Under the pieces are notes generated by a model that did no database searches, was not told the DNA's origin, and was given only the letters and a program-made list of their open reading frames with translations. DNA of 64,000 nt from NCBI GenBank assembly GCA_016932095.1, contig JAFGDN010000032.1, positions 1 to 64,000 of the forward strand, read 5' to 3'. Of the stretch, positions 35,616-45,300 are shown piece by piece. This DNA is from Sedimentisphaerales bacterium (GTDB lineage Bacteria > Planctomycetota > Phycisphaerae > Sedimentisphaerales > Anaerobacaceae). The stretch's first letter is position 1; the number at the start of each line of letters is the position of its first letter. The translations under genes and the position numbers were made by a program.

Positions 35616-35709
35616 ATGATAACGAAACAAAATTTTCAAAACGCCCTTGACCTGATAAACAGGTCGCAAAGTATTCTTATTACCACCCACACACGCGCCG
35701 ACGGCGGAA
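35616..35709 (+). pseudogene. Truncated N-terminus of a DHH-family phosphoesterase (NrnA-like)
   Basis: ATG at 35616 gives MITKQNFQNALDLINR, followed by SQSILITTHTRADGG. This matches the start of bifunctional oligoribonuclease/pAp phosphatases (xILITTHxxPDGD). The homology stops at the ADG motif, where the IS3 sequence begins, and the frame then runs to an early stop. The rest of the gene is not in the window, so this marks a break point. Confidence 0.65.
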
Positions 35710-36360
35710 TTATACCAGCAGATAGGCCAGTTAAAGGTAGAACTTGACTGGCTCAAAAAAAATCTGGTCTTGACGCTTGAGCAAGAGCGTAACGCCATAG
35801 AGCCGGCCCATAAGAAGATACCAGTTTATCGACAGTGTGAGTAACTGGGGCTGAACCGGAGCAGTTTGTATTATAAATGCCGCAGGTGTACACAGTATAA
35901 CGAGATGCTAATGAAGCTGATAGACAAGCAATACGTTTAGACGCCGTTTTACGGCATAGACAAGATGACCGAATTCCTGTGTCTTCAGGGTCATCATGTC
36001 AATCACAAACGTGTCCGGCGATTGATGCGTCAGATGGGTTTGGAGGCGGTTTATCCTCGTAGAAAGTGTGGTTTGAGCATATCCAACAGGCAGCACAAGA
36101 TATATCCATACCTGCTAAGGGGGATTACGATTGCCCGGCCGGATCAGGTATGGTCGGCAGATATAACATACATTCGTATGTATCGCGGATGGCTTTATCT
36201 CGTAGCGGTGATGGACTGGTTCAGCCGGTATGTGTTGAGCTGGGAAGTATCGACAACGCTCGAATCTGAATTTTGCGTTACGGCATTGAAGCGGGCATTG
36301 TGTCGTGGCAGGCCTGAAGTATTCAATACTGACCAGGGCAGCCAGTTTACCAGCGATAAT
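35704..36360 (+). mobile_element. Degenerate IS3-family transposase (OrfB) remnant
   Basis: One frame from 35704 reads ELYQQIGQLKVELDWLKK, then a typical IS3 OrfB N-terminal region. It includes HVNHKRVRRLMRQMGLEA, RPDQVWSADITYIRM (DDE Asp), VMDWFSRYVLSWE and FNTDQGSQFTSDNY (second Asp). Two in-frame stops (TAA at 35842, TAG at 35938) break it, and the C-terminal part with the DDE Glu is missing. No terminal inverted repeats could be defined. It is inactive. Confidence 0.85.
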
Positions 36361-36504
36361 TATCAACAGGTCTCGGCAACGCCGGCGGGCAATGATTTTG
36401 TTGCAATATCGGCGGGATATTATTATTCTGCTGCCGTGAAGAAGGATGGCTCGATAGTATACTGGGGCAAGAACGATTACGGCCAGACGGTGCCTCCTGC
36501 GACG
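36361..36504 (+). pseudogene. RCC1-repeat protein fragment fused in frame to the IS3 remnant
   Basis: The frame continues from the transposase into SATPAGNDFVAISAGYYYSA, then VKKDGSIVYWGKNDYGQTVPP. This is one repeat of an RCC1-type beta-propeller (AxGxxHSxAxxxDGxVxxWGxNxxGQ). It has no start of its own and is flanked by transposase pieces on both sides. Confidence 0.75.
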
Positions 36505-36651
36505 ATGGAAAATATGGTTATGCCGGTCGAGCGGACCTTTTCCTGGCTGGGCAATAATCACCGACTGGTTGTCAGATGGGATCGTGATATTACTGTTTAT
36601 AACGCGTTTTTTCATATCGCTTGCCTTGTCACAGCTCTTAGGAGGTTATGA
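36505..36651 (+). mobile_element. C-terminal fragment of an IS5-family transposase
   Basis: The same frame goes on with VERTFSWLGNNHRLVVRWDR and ends with FFHIACLVTALRRL. This is the end of an IS5/IS4-type DDE transposase, whose catalytic Glu lies in the VERTFxWL motif. Only about 48 residues remain. It is inactive. Confidence 0.75.
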
Positions 36652-37019
36652 AATGGCTTGTACGAAATGTGAACCTTCACCCGGAGAAATTTTCCTAATT
36701 AATCTTTGAGGGGGCAATGTCAATGCTTGTTCAAGCATTTACGACATGAAGCAAAGGTTTTTAGGGGGGTGCTTTCCCCCAAAGGGTAATATATGACACA
36801 ACTCTGTGTAGATAAGGCCACCCTGATTTCATCGACTCTATTCTGTTTAGCATTTGGTGATTTTTTGAAGTCCTTGGAGAGTTTTATTGCTGGAAAATGA
36901 TTCGCAGTTTTGACTTGGCAAGAGAAAGCGTGCCTAACCATGTGCTGGGCAGCAATTGCAATCTGATAACGGGAAACAGTTTTACTTGAAGAGCATGCTT
37001 CTAAAGGAAAAAACGGTAA
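36652..37019. other. 368-base spacer without a supported gene
   Basis: I see no coding frame with homology, no RNA gene and no strong hairpin. The minus-strand 73-residue frame (36720-36941) has no recognisable family and no convincing start. Given its place next to IS remnants, it is probably decayed sequence. Confidence 0.5.
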
Positions 37020-40000
37020 TCACCACAACCAATTGGCTGCAAAAGCGGCAAAGTCAGTGAAGTTAACCAAGCCACTCTGGTCTATGTCGGAACTGTTGCA
37101 CCACTCGGGCCCGGTACAACTGGTCAGCCAATAATTGGCAAGGGTACTAAGATCGGCCAAGTCCACATCTTCGTCAGGCTCAAAATCGCCTGCTATAGGA
37201 AACACCTCGTCGGCCCCCATATCGGCCCGACCATACAGCACTCGGGGTTCACCATCAATATCTATTTGGTCGGTGTAATTTTCAGTTGGGTCACCGGCGT
37301 TAATACAGGGTGAACCGCACCGCAGGTGATAATCGCCATCCATCCATACATCTTTCGAATCCTCAGGCGCAACGTTTGGGTCCCAATATCCCACTTGGAC
37401 ACAACGGGGAGCACTATCAATGTTGCCTGGCCCCCAATTCAGCGTACAGTCAGTGTCCACATATACTGCCCCGGAGTCACCTTGCACGTCGCTGTAGCTA
37501 ACCGAGATTGATGAAGGAACGCTTCCTCCCCAGGGATCGTTATAAAGGACTACGGCTATTTCGCTACCCCGTGTAGCCGTATCCTCCAACAAGATGCAGT
37601 TGACAATAGTTGGATTGCTATCAACCCAGCAGTAGATCGCACCACCATCGCAGTTTGCGGTATTGGCACTGATTATGCAGTTACTAATCACTGGGCTGCC
37701 TTGTTCATCGGCTATTGCCCCACCATAGGCTGCTGTGTTACCCGTTATGATGCAGTTCCTGATGGCGCCGAGAGGAAAGCTTACCCCGCCACCATATTTG
37801 CCGGCCGAGTTACCGCTGATGGTGCAGTTGCTGGTTGTACCGCATAGAGACATCCCCCCGCCGGCGAGCACTTTGGCAGAGTTACCACTGATGGTGCAGT
37901 GGTTGATCTGGCCGCCACATCTATACAATCCCCCGCCCTTGTTCTTAGCCAAGTTGCCTCTGATAGTACAGTTGCTGATCTCACCATCGCATCTATATAG
38001 CCCTCCACCGTTTGTGGCTAAGTTCCCACTGATAGTACAGTTGCTTATATTTCCGTCACACTCGTACAGGCCACCGCCATCGAGGATGGCTACTTCATTC
38101 ATCTTGACAGTGCAATTACTGATAGGACCGTTGCACTCATACAGCCCGCCGCCATTTTGACCCGCTCTGTTTCCGCTAATGATACATCTGGCAATCGAAT
38201 TGCACTCGTACAACCCACCACCATTCCAGTGGGCCCAGTTCATGGTGATCGTGCAATCGTTTAGCCGAGCGGGACCATAAACGCCGGCACCGCCACCATG
38301 CTGTCCTGGGAGGTAGTTATCATCTGTTATGTTCCCAGTTATAATGCAGTTTTTGATTGTCGGGGCGCTTCCGGTGCACTTGATGCCTCCACCAAAGTCG
38401 GCATAGCCGTTGGTGATTGTGAAGCCATCCACAACGGAGTCCTCTCCCTCACCGTTATGGAAGTAGAATCCACGATGTGGCTCAGTTTCCGTGCCATTGC
38501 AATCTATGATGCAATTATTCGGTCCGTTTTCGCTCCGTACCGTAATCGCCTTTACTTTAAAGTCAATATCGCGGTTCCCTTCTCCGGTATGTACGCCGTC
38601 AGCAACGATGACCACATTTCCTGTCGCTGCCGCATCTATTGCCGCCTGAATCGTTGGGTATTCCAACGGTACGGGTAATTCTCCTGCGGTATATAAGCGT
38701 AATTTCACCTCAACCAGTTCTGGACTGTTAAGGGCATTGGAATCCGAAACCGTCAACTTGCAATTATAGCTGCCTCCGGTAAGACCTGTTATATCTGCGC
38801 TGAGCGTAACTTCATCTAATTCGCCAGTCGAACTGCCCTCGCAGGGGTCGACGTCCAGCCAGTTGCACTCATAGGTTATTGCCCAATTCATGGTTCCTGA
38901 ACCGCTGTTGCGGATGTTAAGTATCTGAGTATCTGGATTTGAGCCACCCTGACGAACTTCGAATTTAAATTCTTCTGCCGATAGGACAATAACAGGTTCT
39001 TCGCAGGGCAGGGATTCGTAGACACCCATATCTGCGAGGGCTTGTCCATTATTGTCTCCATCTATTGGACGTGGCTGCCCATCTATGTCCGTTGCCGGTA
39101 GTCCCCCAACAGGACTATTCGTTCCTGCATCAACACACGGCGAACCAGGCCACAAATGATAATCGCCATTGTTTGGACCCACAAAGCATGGGTCAACATC
39201 AATGTTTCCAACTCCCCAGCTCACCTTTAAACCCTGCTCTGGGTCCACTGCTCCCTCCAGGTCCACTGCCCATCGGCCGCCCTCAACATCACTGTAGCAG
39301 ACCAAGACATTACATTCGTTCCTCAAGGCAAGCTCAGGCCCCTCGCCAGAAACAACTTCATTGTCCCATAAAACACAGTTGTAGATGGTGGGATTGTTTG
39401 CATCATAGCAACGAATGGCCCCACCTTTGGTAGTGGCTGAGTTACCGCTTATGGTGCAGTTCGTAATTATTGGGCTGCTGCCACGGCAATACATACCGCC
39501 TCCATAACGGGCGGAATTTTCAACAATGAGACAATTGCGGATTGCCGGTTTGCTATCGCAGCAGCAAAATATTCCTCCTCCCAGTACGCTGTAGTTATCA
39601 GCGATTATGCAGTTTTGGATGGTTGGGCTAGATTCGTTGCAGAAAACAGCGCCTCCGACCGACCTCGTTGAGTTAACTATCTGCTCCTTGGGACCATAAC
39701 CGTTTTTTATGGTAAAACCGTCGAGAACAGAATTGGCGTCCTCGTCAAAGTGGAACCTAAATCCACGGTGTGGTTCGGCTTCTGAGCCGTTGCAATCAAT
39801 AACACAGTTTTCCGGACCATTTTGGCTTTTAACGGTGATGGCTTTGCCTCCAAAATCTATGTCGCGATTCCAATCTCCGCTATATGTACCATCAGCAACA
39901 ACAACCGTCCCCCCGTTCCAGGAAACATCGATTGCCTCCTGAATGATGGTGTACTCGCTGGGGACATAGACGTCGCGCGGTCCAGCATCAGTGGTAAATG

Positions 40001-42179
40001 CATAACATGCACCGCCATTATCGTCCACAATTTCGTTACCATTGCCATCAGTAGCCTCAATTACAAAATAATAGTCAGTTTCAGGAAGAACACCGGTAAG
40101 TTGAATTGTGTGCGTAGTTACCAAAACTAAGTCAGTTGCTATTATGTCATTAGGCTCTCCACAGTCCTGACCGCACAATACGCGAGCGGCAGTGGGTTCG
40201 TTTGTTTCGAAGGTGACTGTCGGCTCTGGGCCGGGTATTTCAACTTGAACATTGAAAATCACCGCTCCCTGACAATCTGCTGTTGCGGTATCGGTTGCGG
40301 TGGCGGGACTACCGGTACCATCATTGGCATCATAATATTCTGCGGTGATAACGTCACCGTGCGAAAGTTGAACGATGCTGTCTTCGATATTCGGGTCACC
40401 CGAGCCAGTTGGAATTGACCCTGTAAAAACACCAAGAAAAGGCGAAGTTTCGGTTAGAGGAACTGTTTCCAAATCCCCTCCACTGCTCTCTACGATTACC
40501 TGCTGTGTTCCATTTCCTTTCAGGTCTGAATCCAGCAGTCTAATTCCTACAAGGTCACAACAGTTATAAACGTCGGCATCAAGAAAAATGTATCCGCGTG
40601 GACCACTCGAAAGCAGCTTTGTTGCCTGATGTAGATTCAATCTGCCTGAGATGCAGATTTCAGGGGAGATCGGGTCCGTGGACTGTAACAGAACCTGTTC
40701 GGCCTCGTTAACGTCTATTTCGGGATAAACGGATAGCAGCAAGGCGCAGGCGCCGGCCACATGTGGGCAAGCCATTGATGTGCCTGACATAATTGTTGTA
40801 TGACAACCGTAGGGTGTGTCCATGAACGTTGCGTTCGCGCGCAGTGATAAAATATCAACTCCAGGGGCAGCTATATCCACCCAATCGCCATATGTGGAAA
40901 AGGACGCTTTTTCGTCGTTGGAATTTGTTGCAGCGACGGAAATCACGTGGTCATAATGGGCTGGATAATGCGGTTCTGTGGAATTGTCGTTCCCGGCGGA
41001 AGCAACCACAACCACACCTTGGCTATGGGCATAGTTGATGGCTTCTTGCATTGTTTCCATATAATCGTCGCCGCCCCAACTGTTGGATATGATATCGGCT
41101 CCGTTTTCAATAGCATAATAAAAAGCCGATATTGCATCTGTGCTGGTGCCATATCCATCGATGCCAAGAAACTTAAGTGCCATTATCTTCGCGTTCCAGC
41201 AGACCCCTGTAATACCGAGGCCATTATCGCCCTCGGCTGCGATTGTTCCGGCGCAGTGCGTGCCATGGCCGGTATCATCCAATGGGTCGTTGTCGTCATT
41301 GATGAAATCATATCCGCAGAAACCGTTCGAATCGACCCACATGTTGTCATCCAGGTCCGGATGGGTGTAATCGACTCCGCTGTCCACTACTGCCACGATA
41401 ACTTCTGGACTTCCCGTGTTCACATCCCAGGCCTCAGGAGCGTCTATGTCGCAATCAAAAGTCCCCGGCGGGCTGTTATATTCGCCACTGTCCGGATAGT
41501 CCTGGGCCACATTGTTTAAAGGCCACTGTATTGGATAGAGTGGGTCATTTGGAGTAATGTCTGCTGAAACCACATAATTAAGCTCAGCGTATTCGACATC
41601 GTGGTCTTTGTCATAAGCTACTGCAACATCTTCCAGCGATTGCCCGACGTTAGGCTGAACCTGAACCTTGTATATCCTACCGAGGTTAGGCACTTTCGCT
41701 TCCTTAGAAGCACGTTTTAGTCTTTTGAGAACGTGTTTTTCTCGTTCTGTTAGATGGGTTTTATCCCTTTTCAGCAGGTCTTTTAGACACTCTCTGCGCT
41801 GCCTGAAGCTTTCGAAAAGGGGCTTGATATCACTAAAGCCAAATTTCTTGTTCAGCTTGTCCAGTGACTCAGACAGTTCCAACTGGCATGTGCCTTTGCC
41901 AGCAGAGATGTTTTTTTCAATGGCTAGCGCGACTGGCTCTTTGAATTTGATGATTATCTCGTTGGGAATGTAATCAAGACCTGGATGCGAGTTTCCTCCC
42001 TGCCTATCGAGGTCGACATTCGCCACCAGAGTAACTTCTGGCTTATGCGGGTGACTGCAAAAACGGGCATGAAGTATTCTTTCAGATTGGTGATATTTGC
42101 TCGGTAGGCATGGACTTGCTGCCCAAACAGCACTACTGAGCAAAAGGAGCACCGCGAAATATAGCAACGCAGCTTTCAT
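37020..42179 (-). CDS. Giant secreted subtilisin with two beta-helix domains, a BACON-like domain and dockerin-like tail
   Basis: The 1719-residue protein starts with a signal peptide (LLYFAVLLLLSSAVWA), then a propeptide-like region (IPNEIIIKFKEP...). The S8 catalytic domain is intact: Asp266 in VAVVDSGVDYTHPDL, His305 in GHGTHCAGTIA, Asn in ASAGND, Ser468 in SGTSMACPHVAG. Next come a fibronectin/Ig-like part and a first beta-helix (VPSEYTIIQEAIDV onward, about 735-960). A BACON-like domain follows (LSAEEFKFEVRQGGSNPDTQ), then a second beta-helix with about ten NCTISGN-type turns. The protein ends with a dockerin-like pair (VDLADLSTLANYWL, VNFTDFAAFAANWLW). It should act at or outside the cell surface. 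Substrates are unknown. Confidence 0.92.
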   Translation of the reverse strand: MKAALLYFAVLLLLSSAVWAASPCLPSKYHQSERILHARFCSHPHKPEVTLVANVDLDRQGGNSHPGLDYIPNEIIIKFKEPVALAIEKNISAGKGTCQLELSESLDKLNKKFGFSDIKPLFESFRQRRECLKDLLKRDKTHLTEREKHVLKRLKRASKEAKVPNLGRIYKVQVQPNVGQSLEDVAVAYDKDHDVEYAELNYVVSADITPNDPLYPIQWPLNNVAQDYPDSGEYNSPPGTFDCDIDAPEAWDVNTGSPEVIVAVVDSGVDYTHPDLDDNMWVDSNGFCGYDFINDDNDPLDDTGHGTHCAGTIAAEGDNGLGITGVCWNAKIMALKFLGIDGYGTSTDAISAFYYAIENGADIISNSWGGDDYMETMQEAINYAHSQGVVVVASAGNDNSTEPHYPAHYDHVISVAATNSNDEKASFSTYGDWVDIAAPGVDILSLRANATFMDTPYGCHTTIMSGTSMACPHVAGACALLLSVYPEIDVNEAEQVLLQSTDPISPEICISGRLNLHQATKLLSSGPRGYIFLDADVYNCCDLVGIRLLDSDLKGNGTQQVIVESSGGDLETVPLTETSPFLGVFTGSIPTGSGDPNIEDSIVQLSHGDVITAEYYDANDGTGSPATATDTATADCQGAVIFNVQVEIPGPEPTVTFETNEPTAARVLCGQDCGEPNDIIATDLVLVTTHTIQLTGVLPETDYYFVIEATDGNGNEIVDDNGGACYAFTTDAGPRDVYVPSEYTIIQEAIDVSWNGGTVVVADGTYSGDWNRDIDFGGKAITVKSQNGPENCVIDCNGSEAEPHRGFRFHFDEDANSVLDGFTIKNGYGPKEQIVNSTRSVGGAVFCNESSPTIQNCIIADNYSVLGGGIFCCCDSKPAIRNCLIVENSARYGGGMYCRGSSPIITNCTISGNSATTKGGAIRCYDANNPTIYNCVLWDNEVVSGEGPELALRNECNVLVCYSDVEGGRWAVDLEGAVDPEQGLKVSWGVGNIDVDPCFVGPNNGDYHLWPGSPCVDAGTNSPVGGLPATDIDGQPRPIDGDNNGQALADMGVYESLPCEEPVIVLSAEEFKFEVRQGGSNPDTQILNIRNSGSGTMNWAITYECNWLDVDPCEGSSTGELDEVTLSADITGLTGGSYNCKLTVSDSNALNSPELVEVKLRLYTAGELPVPLEYPTIQAAIDAAATGNVVIVADGVHTGEGNRDIDFKVKAITVRSENGPNNCIIDCNGTETEPHRGFYFHNGEGEDSVVDGFTITNGYADFGGGIKCTGSAPTIKNCIITGNITDDNYLPGQHGGGAGVYGPARLNDCTITMNWAHWNGGGLYECNSIARCIISGNRAGQNGGGLYECNGPISNCTVKMNEVAILDGGGLYECDGNISNCTISGNLATNGGGLYRCDGEISNCTIRGNLAKNKGGGLYRCGGQINHCTISGNSAKVLAGGGMSLCGTTSNCTISGNSAGKYGGGVSFPLGAIRNCIITGNTAAYGGAIADEQGSPVISNCIISANTANCDGGAIYCWVDSNPTIVNCILLEDTATRGSEIAVVLYNDPWGGSVPSSISVSYSDVQGDSGAVYVDTDCTLNWGPGNIDSAPRCVQVGYWDPNVAPEDSKDVWMDGDYHLRCGSPCINAGDPTENYTDQIDIDGEPRVLYGRADMGADEVFPIAGDFEPDEDVDLADLSTLANYWLTSCTGPEWCNSSDIDQSGLVNFTDFAAFAANWLW

Positions 42180-42357
42180 CGCCAGCCTTCAACCAATTCC
42201 GATATTAGCTCCAATATCGGTCGATCTGAATAAAAAAGACCATATCAAGAATTTATTCTACAAAATAGCTGCAAAAAAAGCAATAAAATTCCGAGGAATA
42301 AAAGAAAACAGGCCCTTGCCTGTGCAAGGGCCTGTCTCTTTCAAAACTTGGATTGCA

Positions 42358-45300
42358 TTAGTCTAAGAACTGTCCTGTGAATGCGTCCACATAAACCCAA
42401 AGCGAATTGTTTACCTTAAATCCCCAGGCAGGTGTCAGGTACTGCTGCTCCTCTTCAGAAGGCAGACCATGGTAGAAAAGCTTAATCTCAGTAATTGCAT
42501 AACCTCCATCGAGTGGCAGTATAATGACCCTTGGTACATTCTCAACCGCTACGTCAAGGGCATCACTGGCAGAGATAACTTGTTGCTGTAAGCTGCCGCC
42601 AATAGGGCCAACGATGTTACGCCAATGACGGTTGAGACTGACTACCTGGTTACCTGCAACTCCAACACAAATGCTATCACCGCGATTGCCACCCGTTACC
42701 CGAATACCATCGACCTTATGGCCATATTCAAAAAACGCCTTCTCAACATATTCATTCCACGTATTCTCTGGCGCCAAAGCATTGTAAGACACTCCCATTT
42801 GCTGTATTACCCCGACCAGTTCGGCATCTACAGGTTTGCCGCCGCCTTTCTGTGCGAGGAAGCTGTCAGCTTTGGCACAGGCCTGTGCTTTGGACAACTG
42901 TATTGGACCGCTTTCGTGTAAGTGTTTTTTGAATCGGACGCGTCCAGTGTTGTCAAAATCAACTTCATCAGAAGCAGTATAATCCAAAGCGTTTCCAGTT
43001 AGTACTTCTTTGTGAACTAACACTCTCGCCAGTTGCGGCTGGTCGGTGGGAATGGTACAAAGCACCTCACATCCTATGCCTGTACTTGGAGTATATTCCG
43101 TCGCGGACCTACCTGCAGACCAAACACTATTTGGATCATTTGGGTCCGGTGCGTTGGGGTCTTCTTCGTAATAAGCGTAATATGTGTAATACATATCGGG
43201 GTCATCAGTATCTGGAGTTGTGTTGTCAAGGTAATCATCCAGATTATCTTCGTGAAACAGAGCAGAGGCATTCGTCTGCATAGGCGATACTTCCAGAGCA
43301 CTGTCCATATATGCATCTATGACCTTTTTGGTGTTGCCTTTGAGGTAATTGCACATCTTTTGCATGTGCGTTTTCGTCGGGTTTGCCCAAAGCACATCGG
43401 CTGATGCGAGTATACCATGTGCATTATTTTCGTCGGGCCCACGTATCAGTGCATCATCCCAATATGTTATCCATGCATCGGGGCTTGAACTCCTATATTG
43501 CCCGAGTACATGGCAGGAGTAAAATACAGCCCACTCAATATCTTTTCCCCAGTCGCTCGATGTTATGGTTGGCGAACTGCCGCTGCCTGGTTTGTAGAGC
43601 ACACCTTCGCCTGAATGCCAGTAACCGAAGTTGCCCGAACCTCCGTGAGAGCACTGAAAGAGAAAATCGGCTGGGAATGATAAGCCCGTATTGCCTACAT
43701 CCTTGACAAAATTGGGGAACACACTGGAGGTTATAGCTCTTTCCTCGCCGACGTTTGGCCAGAAGCATATTCCGCAAAGGAAATTTTCAACCGCATCTGC
43801 ACCGTCGTCTGCCATGTACTGCGGTACTGAAGCTACGTTTGCAGTAATGGTAGCGACCTCGCCTCGATCTACTTTTGGTCCGTTTACACTATCTACATAG
43901 AGTGTCTCTTCATCGAGTACTTTAAGCTCAAGATTGAGTTGATTGCTGTCTGTAGATAGGTGAATGGGATTAATACTGCGGTACTTGTTCGTATTTATCC
44001 CGGTTTCTTGGAAATCAACCTCAATGCCTGTACTGTCGGAATCGCTTGTAACATACAGCGTATCCTCATCTATATTCCAACCGCAACCGCCGGTTGCATC
44101 AACTTCAATGTAAAGATTGGGATAAGCATAGCTACCCGATCCGTCCTTGTGTCCAAAATGTACCTGGCAGTCGTTTAACCCATCTCCATCGTTGTCACTA
44201 TAGTCAGTACTGGTGTAAATCCTCACTTCGGTAACGGTAAGATCGACGGCGTAGGTGAACTCGTAAGCGCCAATATCAGCGTAGTCAGGGTCGCCCGTGC
44301 CTGTATTGTCAACTTCATTAATATCAAACCTTGGCTGGCTGAGTATATCGTATGAGGGAGCAGCGTCGCCATCTGCTGCATCAATACATGGACTATTCAG
44401 ATCTGATAAACGCAGACCGTCATCAAACGTTCCAAAGACCCCATCTTCACCGGCCGGACTGTCAGCATCATAGAAAATTGGGTCACTGTCGATATTACCA
44501 CCGCCATCGGTACCAAAGTTGGGATCCCACGCGGTGCTGCCGCCGCATCCTTCTATATCACAATAGCTAACGGTTGGGTAAGTGAAGTCGTCGTTGTATA
44601 TTTCGTCATAATCGCCAGCCGAATTCGCCCAGAAGATGCAGTTGGTTACTGTCGGGTCGGATGGTCCCTCGTGCGAATAGGTATTGCTCATACCTCCCCC
44701 GCACAAAGAGGCAACATTTCCTGTGAAAGTGCAGTTAATTAGCTCCGGGCAAGACGGAAAGTTGGCAATACCGCCGCCAAAACCGGAAGAATTTCCACTG
44801 AAGGTGCAATTCATAACTATCGGACACACGCAATTACGGTTGCACATGCTGCCGCCGTAATTGCTGGAACTATTGCCGCTAAAGAAGCAATGCATAACCG
44901 TTGGAGAGCACCCACTGTTGAACATCCCACCGCCGTATCTATCATCACCTGAACCGTTGGCCTTTCCACCGGTAATCGTAAAGCCATCAAGTACTGCCCC
45001 CTCAGCTCCTTTGACCACATGGTAGCTGTTGTCGCTTTGGACATCTACAGTCCCTATATCGCCGCTTAATTTTGTCTCGTTTTCTGTCCAGTCACGTTCG
45101 TAGCGCAAGGTTTCGGTACCGGCAAATCCGCCATAGACACCTACATTTGCGACTAACTCGAAAGAGATAGACCTATCGCTTCCGTCTGTAGGCTTGTATG
45201 TACCCTCTGCCACCCATATTTCAGCGTTATCATTACCGTCAGCTACGGCAAGAGCACTCTGCAAATCGGTAAATGCATCGTCCCACGAACTGCCATCGTT

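Noticed and set aside
36720-36941. 73-residue minus-strand gene in the spacer
   Set aside because: No family, no convincing start signal, and it lies in IS-derived debris.
40947-41519. 190-residue plus-strand frame
   Set aside because: It is antisense to the intact subtilisin catalytic domain and has no recognisable family.
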